Part shown: piece after piece, positions 23,684 through 31,714 of the stretch
How the letters are laid out: every line of letters starts with the position of its first letter
Position numbering within the stretch: position 1 is the stretch's first letter
NCBI RefSeq assembly: GCF_003814875.1
Contig: NZ_RKQF01000001.1
Coordinates: 682,001 to 746,000 of the forward strand
Source of the DNA: Streptomyces sp. Ag109_O5-1
Lineage (GTDB): Bacteria > Actinomycetota > Actinomycetes > Streptomycetales > Streptomycetaceae
Reading direction: 5' to 3'
DNA length: 64,000 nt
The notes under the pieces: model-generated
What the model was told of the DNA's origin: nothing
Database searches by the model: none
The model's input: the letters and a program-made list of their open reading frames with translations, nothing else
Program-made: the position numbers and the translations under genes

Positions 23684-24778
23684 CCGGGATTGCGCTGCGC
23701 CGGCCGCACCGGCCCCTTCCGCGTCATGAGCCGAACCCGGACGCGCGGGGTGGTCGGCGGCGGGAGCGCCCGGGGGTGTCTGTGGTGGATAGAACTGGGC
23801 GTACCAGCGGCGTAGTTGGCGTATGCCCTGTTCGTGAGGGAGGAGGACCGGGCGGGGCTGGTGGATCTTGTGGTCCCAGATGTGGACCTCCTCACGGACC
23901 TCGCCGAGGGCTTCCGCGCGGAAGACGAGTTTGAGCGCCGGGGCCAGGAACCGGGCGCGGGCCGGTTTGCGCAGGTAGTAGAGCATGCGGAGTTCGCTGG
24001 TGCGGTCGTCGACGGGGGTGCTGAGGGCCACGGCGGTCACGGAGAGGACCGGGCCGTGGGTGCGGACGACCATCACACCGGGGCCGTACATGAAGGCGTC
24101 GAAGGTGTTGTCGATGTCCCGGCCGAGGACCCGCCGCCGGATCCGGCCGCGCACCTCGGCGAACGGGCCGTCCACCCGCCAGTCCTGGACGGGGGGTTCG
24201 GCCTGGCCGTGGATGAAGTGGAAGTGGGACTCGTCGACGATGTTCTCGCGCATCTCCTGGATGTGGATGCGGGCCCGGCAGGTGTCGTCGACGGGAGAGG
24301 CGAACTCGCGGGAGGTGGTCTCCGGGATCTCGGGGACCTCCCAGGCCGGGGCGCCAGGTCCGGCGTACACGAAGACGAGACCGCTGTGCTCGCGCACCGG
24401 GAGGCCGCCGAGGGAGACCTTGGGGGTGCGGACGGCGAACGGCGCCTCGACGCAGCGGCCGTCGGCCGCGAACCGCCAGCCGTGGAAGGGGCACTCCACC
24501 GTGCCGTCGACGACCTTCCCGCCGGCACCCAGGTGTGCGCCGTAGTGGGGGCAGTGGGCGTCCCGCACGGCCGCCTGCCCGTCGGTTCCGCGGAAGGCGA
24601 TCAGCGCCCGGCCGAAGTAGTGCAGGCTGACGACCTCGCCCTGGCGCAGTTCGGCGGAGCGGAGCACTGCGTACCAGCCGTGGGGCACGGCCGGCATCGG
24701 GTACGTGTCGGCCCGGGGGGCGCGGGGAAGGGCGGCGAGCAGCGCCGCCGCCTTGTCATGACTCCGTCGTAAGCGCAT
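23504..24778 (-). CDS. Rieske [2Fe-2S] non-haem iron oxygenase, KshA-like
   Basis: 424 residues as it stands. The Rieske cluster motif is CPHYGAHLGAGGK..VECPFHGW (CxH...CxxH, about residues 75-100). The mononuclear iron site is in NIVDESHFHFIHG. These two sites, the order of domains and the VLLPHEQGIRQLRRWYAQFY C-terminus resemble 3-ketosteroid 9-alpha-hydroxylase oxygenase (KshA) and related enzymes. The conserved part ends near residue 350. The last 75 residues are low-complexity then antisense to the flavin reductase gene, so the original stop appears to have been lost. A separate reductase (KshB type) would be needed; none is nearby. Substrate assignment is tentative. Confidence 0.85.
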   Translation of the reverse strand: MRLRRSHDKAAALLAALPRAPRADTYPMPAVPHGWYAVLRSAELRQGEVVSLHYFGRALIAFRGTDGQAAVRDAHCPHYGAHLGAGGKVVDGTVECPFHGWRFAADGRCVEAPFAVRTPKVSLGGLPVREHSGLVFVYAGPGAPAWEVPEIPETTSREFASPVDDTCRARIHIQEMRENIVDESHFHFIHGQAEPPVQDWRVDGPFAEVRGRIRRRVLGRDIDNTFDAFMYGPGVMVVRTHGPVLSVTAVALSTPVDDRTSELRMLYYLRKPARARFLAPALKLVFRAEALGEVREEVHIWDHKIHQPRPVLLPHEQGIRQLRRWYAQFYPPQTPPGAPAADHPARPGSAHDAEGAGAAGAAQSRSPGAGLLVGDAVQVQDLPQGTPFVAAEFGERTQQSAVGATADKAVLVDGGMEHPSEDQG

Positions 24779-24851
24779 GGGGTGATGCTAGATCCCCCGG
24801 CGCCCCGGCCGGCGCCCACGGCGAAGCCGGGTCGGTGATGGTGGCGTGCGG

Positions 24852-25946
24852 CTACGTCGTCGTGAGGCGTGGCCTCGGCATCTTCAGGCTTCCGCCGGTC
24901 AGACGGATCCGGTAGAGGACGGCCCCCTCGATGGTGACCGTTCGACGGCGGGCGTTCCGGGCCGCCGGAGCCCGGGCGGTGAGCCAGTGCGGAACGGAGC
25001 TCGGGCTGATGACGACCCGTCGGCGGGGCACGGCCGTCCGGCGGCCCAGGCCGATGGCTCTGCCGACCAGTTTTTCCGTGTACAGCGTCGTCGGGCTCCC
25101 GGTGATGGTGCCGGCGCCCGCCTTCAGGTGCCAGGTGGAGCGCCCTCTTCGGACCGTCAGGTCGAGGTCGGCCGCTTGCAGCGAGCGGACCCTGAACTTG
25201 AGCAGTCGCTTCGCTCCCGCCGCGGTCCTGACGGTGACCACTCCCTGGAACTGTGCGTCACGGAGCACGAGCCGCCGCGAGGTGAGGGTCCAGGTGCCCT
25301 CGGCCGCGAGAACCGGAGTAACGCCGGTCGAGGGCGCGGGGGTGCGGAGGATGCGGTCGCCGCGGCGGGGGGACGCAGGCCGTCCGGGGGCGGTGGACAC
25401 CCGGTCCCGCTCGTGCGGCGGACCCGTGCGGCAGCAGGAGGGAGAGTGGGAGGGCTTGTCGGCGGGGGAAGCGGTCGTGTCGTCCGCGGCGCGACGACGA
25501 GGTGCCGGGTGCGGGCCGACGGCGGGCGGGGCCTGTGTCTGCGACGTCGGGGTGTCGCCTCGTTGACCGGGCAGGAGTGGTGCGTTCGTCTGTCGGGGGT
25601 GGTCCGTGCCCGGTTCCGGGGGCAGGGGTGTCGTTGCCGGCTGCCCCGCGGGCCCGGCCTCGGAGCGGCTCCGGGACGGACAGGGAACCTGCCCGGCGTC
25701 CGTTGCGGACGTGACGTTCTGATGTGCGCTCGGTACTGAGTGGCCTGCCGTCGCAGGCCCCGTTGTCGGCGGCACGGCCGCGATCGCCAGGAGCGCGACA
25801 GGCAGCGAGCCCAGCAGCAACAGGTGCCCGACCGGGCGGGGAACCCCGGGAAATGCGGCGCGTGTTCTCAAGGTGGGTGCCATGAGCGTGCTCATCGCGG
25901 CCGGCATGGCGTCGCGGGGCGGGACGCCGGAGCGGTCACCGGGCAT
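24852..25946 (-). CDS. secreted or membrane-anchored hypothetical protein of DUF6230/DUF6114 operon
   Basis: About 364 residues from ATG 25946; ATGs at 25917 and 25895 are alternatives. A hydrophobic segment (VGHLLLLGSLPVALLAIAAV) at about residues 38-57 is a likely Sec signal or anchor. About 150 residues rich in Pro/Thr/Ser/Ala follow, ending in a C-terminal domain (WTLTSRRLVLRDAQFQGVVT, VRSLQAADLDLTVRRG, RTVTIEGAVLYRIRLTGGSL) with alternating beta-strand character. I do not recognise the family by name, but proteins like it follow DUF6114 genes in Streptomyces. The start overlaps the DUF6114 stop by about 11 bp, so the three genes form one operon. Confidence 0.7.
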   Translation of the reverse strand: MPGDRSGVPPRDAMPAAMSTLMAPTLRTRAAFPGVPRPVGHLLLLGSLPVALLAIAAVPPTTGPATAGHSVPSAHQNVTSATDAGQVPCPSRSRSEAGPAGQPATTPLPPEPGTDHPRQTNAPLLPGQRGDTPTSQTQAPPAVGPHPAPRRRAADDTTASPADKPSHSPSCCRTGPPHERDRVSTAPGRPASPRRGDRILRTPAPSTGVTPVLAAEGTWTLTSRRLVLRDAQFQGVVTVRTAAGAKRLLKFRVRSLQAADLDLTVRRGRSTWHLKAGAGTITGSPTTLYTEKLVGRAIGLGRRTAVPRRRVVISPSSVPHWLTARAPAARNARRRTVTIEGAVLYRIRLTGGSLKMPRPRLTTT

Positions 25947-26529
25947 GCTGTCCGCCGTCCTCGGGTGCTGCCGGGAAGAGAGTCGGGCCGTCGTGCCCGG
26001 CCGTGGCGGCCTCATGGCCGGTCGCCACAGGATTCCCGTGCGAGGAGGCGCTGCCGTCCGCCGCCCAGGCGCAGGCGAGGGAGCCGCCGATCAGGCCGGG
26101 CAGCGTACCGAGGAAAAGGCCACCGAAGTTGGCGAGCGGCAAGGCGATCAAGGACAGCAGGATCGCGGCGATTCCCGCGAAGATGCGCGCGTTGTGCTGA
26201 AACCACAGAAGGAGGCCGAGAACGACGAGGAGGATGCCGATGACCAGTGACGCGGCCCCGGCGGTGGTGGACAGCGCCAAAGTGACACTGCCCCACGTCA
26301 GGTGGGCGTAGGGGAAGTACATGATCGGCAGCCCCGCTGACAGAGTGCTCAGGCCCGCCCAGAAGGGGCGTGTGTCGCGCCAGATGCGGAATCTCCGTCC
26401 CGTACGGGAGAGGGCGTCATGCCACTGGGCCGGCACGGTCGGGTTTCTCATGCAGGAGGGCTCACTAGTCTTCTGGTGTGCCGGAACAGGCCGGTGGGAA
26501 CGGCCGGTGGGGAGAGCCGGGACGGACAC
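25936..26529 (-). CDS. DUF6114 domain membrane protein
   Basis: 197 residues from GTG 26529; ATG 26451 (MRNPTVPAQW) would give 171 and both lack a clear Shine-Dalgarno. The conserved part is FRIWRDTRPFWAGLSTLSAG, LPIMYFPYAHLTWGSVTLAL with four predicted membrane helices, then a hydrophilic His/Gly-rich tail. This is the DUF6114 pattern of Streptomyces and relatives, function unknown. The GTG lies 6 bp after the DUF6230 stop, supporting coupling, and the gene product probably acts with DUF6230 at the membrane or cell surface. Confidence 0.82.
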   Translation of the reverse strand: MSVPALPTGRSHRPVPAHQKTSEPSCMRNPTVPAQWHDALSRTGRRFRIWRDTRPFWAGLSTLSAGLPIMYFPYAHLTWGSVTLALSTTAGAASLVIGILLVVLGLLLWFQHNARIFAGIAAILLSLIALPLANFGGLFLGTLPGLIGGSLACAWAADGSASSHGNPVATGHEAATAGHDGPTLFPAAPEDGGQHAR

Positions 26530-26535
26530 GGGGCG

Positions 26536-27147
26536 TCAGAAACATTCGTCGACGCCCGACCTCAATGACAGCTGTGCACCGGGCAGGTCGAGAGAGCCCA
26601 GGGAAGCCGCGACACTTTTGACGCGGAGATTGTTCAGTTTGACGGACGTGCCCTGCATCGCGACGCTGTCCGGATCGAAGAATTTCGAGTGCCGGTCACC
26701 GGGGGACACTTCGCCCGAGGTGAGCGATCCGGCGGCGACGCCGATGTCCAGGTTGTTCAGTTCCGCTTCGGCGGCCTTGAGCAGGCTGACGTCGAAGAAC
26801 ATGTTCTGCGCGGTGGCGGGACGGTCGTGGTCGCCGGTCAGTCGCAGGGTGTAGGGGCCCAGTACGGGGATCGGAAAGAGGACCGACAGACACAGTGCGT
26901 CGATCCTCGCGGACCTCACACCGGTGACGGCGACCGGCACGAGCTTGCCCTGTCGTGTCACGTTCACCATGCCGTAGATACTCATGCCCCTACCCGTCAG
27001 GGAGTCTGCGGCGATCTTGAATGTGTCACCGGAGATGAAGAACGATGCCGCGAGAGCGCCCTGAGCCACGGCCGTGGTCAGGGCAGCCGCGACGGCGACA
27101 CTCGGGGTCAGAATGACGGCAAAACGCCTCCAGCGCGTCCTTCGCAT
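26536..27147 (-). CDS. DUF6230 family secreted protein
   Basis: 203 residues. An arginine-rich start (MRRTRWRRFAVILTPSVAVA) leads into an alanine-rich hydrophobic segment, a likely signal peptide ending near ALAAS. The mature part has FFISGDTFKIAADSLTGRGM, SIYGMVNVTRQGKLVPVAVT, GVRSARIDALCLS, and repeats of LNNLDI/LNNLRV around an LLKAAEAELNN segment. This is the DUF6230 family (sometimes mislabelled cholesterol esterase), function unknown. The ATG is preceded by AGGAG at 6 nt. It is the first gene of the operon with DUF6114 and the secreted protein. Confidence 0.85.
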   Translation of the reverse strand: MRRTRWRRFAVILTPSVAVAAALTTAVAQGALAASFFISGDTFKIAADSLTGRGMSIYGMVNVTRQGKLVPVAVTGVRSARIDALCLSVLFPIPVLGPYTLRLTGDHDRPATAQNMFFDVSLLKAAEAELNNLDIGVAAGSLTSGEVSPGDRHSKFFDPDSVAMQGTSVKLNNLRVKSVAASLGSLDLPGAQLSLRSGVDECF

Positions 27148-27628
27148 TTCCAACTCCTAGTCCGGCAGGGCTTCGCGCAGGGAGTCGAACGGCAGGCGAC
27201 TCTTTCGCCTCCGGCTCGTCGGTTCACGGCCCGGCCGTACCCGAGTTTCGCACCGCGATCGTTCCTGGATATCTGCCGAACTGCCCATCCGTTCCGTTGA
27301 ACGGCGATGGGTCGAGCATCGGACACTCCGGAACGCTCCGCAAGCCCGGCGCCGCCGTTCTCGTACGAAGCCGCCCGGATGACCTATCAGGCCACTGTGC
27401 GCATGCGGTATCGCGGGCCGGGTGACTCCCGGAAAATGACAGCCAGGACAGCCGACAGCAATTAAGGAATTTCACTTTCACCAACACCTCCGCCCATTCT
27501 TCCGGAAAACCGGATAATGGGTTGACCGAGAATTCACATCGCACGGCGTGGCAAGCGCCCCGTGCGCGTGGCCACCGGCGGGGAATCTCGGGTGCGGTGC
27601 GCCATGCACCCGTGGTCGGATGCGGCAC
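27148..27628. other. long divergent intergenic region, lower GC, no gene seen
   Basis: It holds the promoters of the DUF6230 operon and the GNAT gene. The stretch 27420-27540 is AT-richer than the surroundings and includes AATTAAGGAATTTC. No coding frame, repeat or convincing operator was found. Confidence 0.5.
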
Positions 27629-28474
27629 ATGAGCGATTCGCTGCGTGACCGTATCGAGCAGTACTACGCCACCGTGCCGTTGCTGTTCTCCGATGCCGAA
27701 GACTTCGGTTCCTTACGGCTGTTCGTGCGGAACAAGCCGGGTGCCCCGTACTACGGCGGTCCCAGCCATGCTCGACCCACCGCCGGGGGATCCGCTGCCC
27801 TGGCCGACACCGACATCGCCCGGGTGCGGGCCCGCCAGCGGGAACTCGGTGTGCCGACGGCTTTCGAGTGGCTGGCCGAGGTGGCGCCGACGCTGCGCGC
27901 CCGTATCGAGGCCGTCGGCCTGCCGGTGGCGGAACGCCCGCTGATGGTCCTGGACCGTGACCGTCCGGTGGATCAGCGGCCGTTGTCCGACGGGGTGACG
28001 CTCCGTGCGCTGACGGCTGACGATCCCGCGTTGCCCGCTGCCCTCGCCCTGCCCCGCCTGGCCTTCGCCGAGGAGGGCACCGCGGTGGGATCGACGGGCC
28101 CCGGGGAACTGTCGGTGGTGGCCCGGGAACTGATCGAGGACGGCACCGTGGCAGCGGTCCGCCCCGTCATCCGCGCCGGACACAAGACGCTCGTCGCCGC
28201 CCTCTCCTCGGACGGCACTCCGCTGGCCGTGGGCCACTACCACCCGGCGAAGGGCACCACCGAGATCGGCGGTATCGGCACCCTCCCCAGCGCCCGCCGC
28301 CGGGGCCTGGCCGCCGCTGTCACCACGGCCCTGGTCGGCCACGCTCGCGACCACGGGGTGAGCACGGTCTTCCTGGCCTATGCGGACGACGCCGTCGCCC
28401 GCATCTACGCACGCCTGGGCTTCCGTCCCGCCGGCACCACCCTGCTGATCGCCGATCAACCCGCGCGATCGTGA
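27629..28474 (+). CDS. GNAT family N-acetyltransferase (contains a TTA codon)
   Basis: 281 residues. The C-terminal half is the acetyl-CoA-binding GNAT fold: EIGGIGTLPSARRRGLAAAV, TTALVGHARDHGVSTVFLAY, ADDAVARIYARLGFRPAGTT. The N-terminal half is a degenerate GNAT or recognition domain. Codon 29 (27713-27715) is TTA, a rare leucine codon in Streptomyces read only by the bldA tRNA, so translation is expected to be tied to development. ATG 27629 is chosen; ATG 27620 (MRHM) is an alternative. The substrate is unknown. Confidence 0.85.
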   Translation: MSDSLRDRIEQYYATVPLLFSDAEDFGSLRLFVRNKPGAPYYGGPSHARPTAGGSAALADTDIARVRARQRELGVPTAFEWLAEVAPTLRARIEAVGLPVAERPLMVLDRDRPVDQRPLSDGVTLRALTADDPALPAALALPRLAFAEEGTAVGSTGPGELSVVARELIEDGTVAAVRPVIRAGHKTLVAALSSDGTPLAVGHYHPAKGTTEIGGIGTLPSARRRGLAAAVTTALVGHARDHGVSTVFLAYADDAVARIYARLGFRPAGTTLLIADQPARS

Positions 28475-28520
28475 GCCCACCGTCGTGCCTGTGCTCACCG
28501 ACACCCGTACGCCCCGGAAC

Positions 28521-29471
28521 CTAGCCGGCGGCCGGCCCCGGTGCAGCGTCCGTGCGGGGCGGCTCCGGAGCGGTGTCGGTCCGGGCCTCGATCGCGGTGA
28601 GGACCGAGGACATGTCGAGGCGGCCGTTGCCCAGCCGGACGCTCTCGCCGTAGAGGCCGCTGCTCAGGTCGAGGAGCGGGGTGGCGATACCGGCCGCGCG
28701 GGCCGCGTCGGCGATGAGACGGGTACTGGCGTACGCGTCCGAGGTGGCGGCCTGGACCGTGAAGTCGTGCGCGGCGAGCATCGGGACCTTGACCCGGGTG
28801 ATGCCACTGCCCAGCTGACCGGAGTCGACGACGGCCCGGAAGGTCTCCAGGTCCAGGCCCTGCCGCCCGGCGAAGTGAACGGCCTCGGCCAGCGCCGCGA
28901 TCGTCGTCGTCAGATAGAGGTTCACGGCCAGTTTCATCAGCACGCCCGACCCGGCCGGACCGCAGTGGACGGTCTCCCGGCACATCGGGGCGAGCAGTGG
29001 CCGTACCTCTTCCACTGTGTCGGGGTCACCGCCGAGCATGGCGACCAGTTCGCCCGCCTCGGCCGGCTTGCGCGACCCGGAGACCGGCGCCTCGACGAAA
29101 CGGCCGCCGGCGGCGAGCACGTCGGCGGCGAGCCCGCGCGCGTACTCCGGTGCCGTCGACCCCGTCGACACGAGGACCCGGCCGTCGACCAGTTTCCCGA
29201 ACGCCGGGCCGCCCCGGCCGAGCACCGCGTCCGTCACCGCCTCGTCGACGAGCATGACGATCACGACACGCGCGCGTGCGAAGACCTCGTCGACGCTCGC
29301 CGCGACCCTGGCCCCGGCCGCGCGCAGCGGCTCCGACCGCTCGGCCGTCCGGTTCCACACGACGAGCGGGACACCGGCCCTGGCGAGGTTGAGCGCCATG
29401 GGCTGCCCCATGACGCCCAGTCCGACGAAGCCGATCTCCCCGGACCGCGGGGCGTCGGTCGCTTGCGTCAT
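28521..29471 (-). CDS. NAD(P)-dependent beta-hydroxyacid dehydrogenase (3-hydroxyisobutyrate dehydrogenase family)
   Basis: 316 residues. The N-terminal Rossmann domain has GFVGLGVMGQPMALNLARAG and VVWNRT. FVEAPVSGSRKPAEAGELVA is the family substrate-binding motif, and GSGVLMKLAVNLYLTTTIAA contains the catalytic lysine. The all-helical C-terminal domain is complete (FRAVVDSGQLGSGI, LIADAARAAGIATPLLD). Members reduce or oxidise beta-hydroxyacids (3-hydroxyisobutyrate, tartronate semialdehyde, imines). It is followed on the map by the SRPBCC gene on the same strand, 73 bp upstream in transcription order, so the two may be co-transcribed. Confidence 0.9.
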   Translation of the reverse strand: MTQATDAPRSGEIGFVGLGVMGQPMALNLARAGVPLVVWNRTAERSEPLRAAGARVAASVDEVFARARVVIVMLVDEAVTDAVLGRGGPAFGKLVDGRVLVSTGSTAPEYARGLAADVLAAGGRFVEAPVSGSRKPAEAGELVAMLGGDPDTVEEVRPLLAPMCRETVHCGPAGSGVLMKLAVNLYLTTTIAALAEAVHFAGRQGLDLETFRAVVDSGQLGSGITRVKVPMLAAHDFTVQAATSDAYASTRLIADAARAAGIATPLLDLSSGLYGESVRLGNGRLDMSSVLTAIEARTDTAPEPPRTDAAPGPAAG

Positions 29472-29544
29472 CGTCGTGACTCCCGGTCGTCGTGGGGCGG
29501 GTGGGGACCACCGGCACTGTACGGGCCGAGCCGGACGGACGGAT

Positions 29545-30075
29545 TCAGGCGTCGGTGCCGAGGCGTCCGGAGGCGGCGTGGATCAGGCCGTCCAGCCAGG
29601 CCTGATGCCCATTGAGCATGGGGTTGGGGCGCTCCTGGGCCAGGGCCGCGGCCGGTTCGCCGAGCTGGGTCTCCTGGGTGAGGACGCGCACCCGGCCGCC
29701 GGGCAGGTCCTCGACGAGCCAGGCGTGCAGCACGTCGAGCCGCTCCTCGGGCCCGCCGTCCTGCTTCGCCGTCCAGGAGAGGCGGCCCGGCACACCGTCC
29801 GCGGGCTCCTGGTACTCGACGCCACGGGCGTCGAGGGGCGGAAAGCCGAAGGTGCCGAAGCTGAAGACGTCCCCGTCCTTCAGTCTGGGGCCGCCCTGCG
29901 GGAAGGAGATGTCGGCGACGTTGTCGTAGTACGACTCCCAGGTGGAGGTGTCCGTGAGGTAGCGCCAGACCCGGCCGACGGTGACGCCGCTGACGACGAC
30001 CTCGTTGGAGCCGAAGTTGTCGCCGGTGCCGGGCAGATACCGCTCGGGCCAGTTGATCGCGTTCTGGGTGGTCAA
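29545..30075 (-). CDS. SRPBCC (START/Bet v1-like) domain protein
   Basis: 176 residues with the helix-grip pattern: VVVSGVTVGRVWRYLTDTST, WESYYDNVADISFPQGGPRL, KDGDVFSFGTFGFPPL, and a C-terminal long helix (GHQAWLDGLIHAASGRLG). The fold binds hydrophobic ligands; in Streptomyces such proteins include polyketide cyclases and stress proteins. It is divergent from the LysR gene at 30230, which makes it (with the dehydrogenase downstream) the likely LysR target. SD AGGACC-like upstream of the ATG is weak. Confidence 0.82.
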   Translation of the reverse strand: MTTQNAINWPERYLPGTGDNFGSNEVVVSGVTVGRVWRYLTDTSTWESYYDNVADISFPQGGPRLKDGDVFSFGTFGFPPLDARGVEYQEPADGVPGRLSWTAKQDGGPEERLDVLHAWLVEDLPGGRVRVLTQETQLGEPAAALAQERPNPMLNGHQAWLDGLIHAASGRLGTDA

Positions 30076-30229
30076 GGGAGGTCCTTACGGTGGGGTCCGG
30101 CGTCGGAAGAGCTTCTGTAACCGCTCGGCGACGTCCTCGACGGTAGGTCCCGCTCCCATCGGAACACCAATAGGAGCGTCGATCTCTCCCATCAGGAGTC
30201 CGATATCTGCGGCGGGTACGCTGGCCCCC

Positions 30230-31168
30230 ATGCAGAACCCCGCCGTCGGTGCGGCGGAGAGCCTCGGCCGGCAGCTTCCGTCGCATGCCGACCTGAACCT
30301 GCTGCGCACCTTCCTGGCCGTCTACCGTTCCGGCTCCTTCACGGCGGCGGCTCCGCTGCTGGGGCTCTCACAGCCGACCGTGACCGCGCAGATCCGGTCG
30401 CTGGAGCAGCAGACGGGACGGGAGTTGTTCACGCGGCTGCCGCGCGGGGTCGAACCCACTCCGCTCGCCGACGAGCTGGCCGGTCAGGTCGCGGAGCCCC
30501 TCGACGCGCTCGCCTCGCTCGAAGGCGGCAGCGGTCCGCTCGCCGGGCGGACCGCGCCGGTGCACCTCGCGGGTCCCTCGGAGCTGCTGTGCGTCCGGGT
30601 GCTGCCCGCCCTGGTCCCGCTGATCGCCGACGGCGTCCGGCTGCGGGTCGCCCAGGGGCTCCCCGAGCCCCTGCTGGAGGAGCTGCGCTCGGGACGGCAC
30701 GACCTGGTGATCGCGACACGCCGGCCCCGCGGCGGATCACTTGCGTCGACGCCGCTGGCCGACGAGGAGTACGTCCTCGTCGCGAGCCCCGGATGGGCCG
30801 AACGGGCCGCCGGCGACGACGTGTGCACCGCCCTTCGCGAGGTCCCGCTGGTCACGTACGCGGCGGACCTGCCGATCGTGCGGCGCTACTGGCGGACGGT
30901 CTTCGGCAGGCAGCTCACCGCCCGGGCCGCGGTCAGCGTGCCGAACCTCTACGCCGTGCTGTCGGCGGTCAACGCCGGCGCCGGCTACAGCGTGCTGCCC
31001 CGTTCGCTCTGCCAGGAGTACCTGGACTCCGGCCGCCTGGTCCGGCTCCACGAACCGGAGGAGCCCCCGCTGAACACCCTCTTCCTGGTCCAGCGGCCGG
31101 GTTCCGACACCAACCCGGATGTCGCCCGCGTCCGCGAACACCTCCGTGCGGCCGCCCGCGGCTGGTGA
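30230..31168 (+). CDS. LysR family transcriptional regulator
   Basis: 312 residues. The winged helix-turn-helix is at residues about 20-80: ADLNLLRTFLAVYRSGSFTA, AAPLLGLSQPTVTAQIRSLE, QQTGRELFTRLPRG. The remainder is the periplasmic-binding-like effector domain (VLVASPGWAERAAGDD, AVLSAVNAGAGYSVLPRSLC). ATG 30230 is the family start although the frame is open upstream. LysR proteins normally activate the divergent gene, here the SRPBCC protein and dehydrogenase. The 155-bp intergenic region contains GGAG-N9-CTCC (30164-30180), a possible but weak binding dyad. Confidence 0.9.
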   Translation: MQNPAVGAAESLGRQLPSHADLNLLRTFLAVYRSGSFTAAAPLLGLSQPTVTAQIRSLEQQTGRELFTRLPRGVEPTPLADELAGQVAEPLDALASLEGGSGPLAGRTAPVHLAGPSELLCVRVLPALVPLIADGVRLRVAQGLPEPLLEELRSGRHDLVIATRRPRGGSLASTPLADEEYVLVASPGWAERAAGDDVCTALREVPLVTYAADLPIVRRYWRTVFGRQLTARAAVSVPNLYAVLSAVNAGAGYSVLPRSLCQEYLDSGRLVRLHEPEEPPLNTLFLVQRPGSDTNPDVARVREHLRAAARGW

Positions 31169-31189
31169 GGCGGGACGTCGGTCCTCGGT

Positions 31190-31224
31190 GAGTGCGTTCA
31201 GAAGGGACGAGTGCGTTCAGAAGG
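31190..31224. repeat. 19-bp tandem duplication at 3' end of tautomerase gene
   Basis: GAGTGCGTTCAGAAGG occurs at 31190-31205 and 31209-31224, period 19 bp. The second copy contains the tautomerase stop codon. Confidence 0.7.
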
Positions 31225-31573
31225 TCCGCAGGCGGTAGGAGCCGGCCAGGTCGCGGACCTGCACGGAGCAGATCACCGCATCCGTCGTGCTCATGCTCAG
31301 GTGTTTCTCCAGCAGGGCCAGCACGTCCTCGGACAGTTGGGCCTTGAGTCCCTCGGAGCGCCCGGGGAGCAGCCCCACCTCCACATGCACGAAGGCCGCC
31401 TCGCCGCCGTGCCGATGCCCCACATGGGCCGCGGCCGCCTCCCGGAACAACGTCTTGCACGTACCCGCCGAACCGCTGCCGTCGAGCACCGTCCGGTGCA
31501 GTTCCGCCGCGAAGGCCCGCAGGTCGAGGAGGTCGGAGAGGCGCGGGGAGTGGTCGACGGTGATGTGAGGCAC
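31217..31573 (-). CDS. 5-carboxymethyl-2-hydroxymuconate isomerase-like tautomerase
   Basis: 118 residues from GTG 31573. The second codon is proline, giving PHITVDHSPRLSDLLDLRAF after Met removal, and an N-terminal Pro is the catalytic base of the tautomerase superfamily. GEAAFVHVEVGLLPGRSEGL and LKAQLSEDVLALLEKHLS match the CHMI (HpaF) family. The frame continues upstream, but only this start exposes the proline. No Shine-Dalgarno precedes it. There is no homoprotocatechuate pathway around it, so the natural substrate is open. Confidence 0.82.
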   Translation of the reverse strand: MPHITVDHSPRLSDLLDLRAFAAELHRTVLDGSGSAGTCKTLFREAAAAHVGHRHGGEAAFVHVEVGLLPGRSEGLKAQLSEDVLALLEKHLSMSTTDAVICSVQVRDLAGSYRLRTF

Positions 31574-31625
31574 GGAGATAGTTGTATCAGCCCTCGATCT
31601 GCTCGCCGACCGCGGTGTGCCTTCG

Positions 31626-31710
31626 GTCCTCCCGGGTCCACCCGCGTCCTCCCCGGTCCACCCGCGTCCTCCCCGGTCCACCCCGGCCCTCCCCGGCCCT
31701 CCCCGGCCCT
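31626..31710. repeat. GC-rich tandem repeats between tautomerase and response-regulator genes
   Basis: Three 20-bp units of the type GTCCTCCCCGGTCCACCCGC (31626-31685) pass into three 10-bp units CCCCGGCCCT (31681-31710), ending 5 bp before the response-regulator stop codon. The array looks like a recent expansion of a 10-bp core. It is noncoding and lies in the 5' region of the tautomerase gene. Confidence 0.7.
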
Positions 31711-31714
31711 CCCG

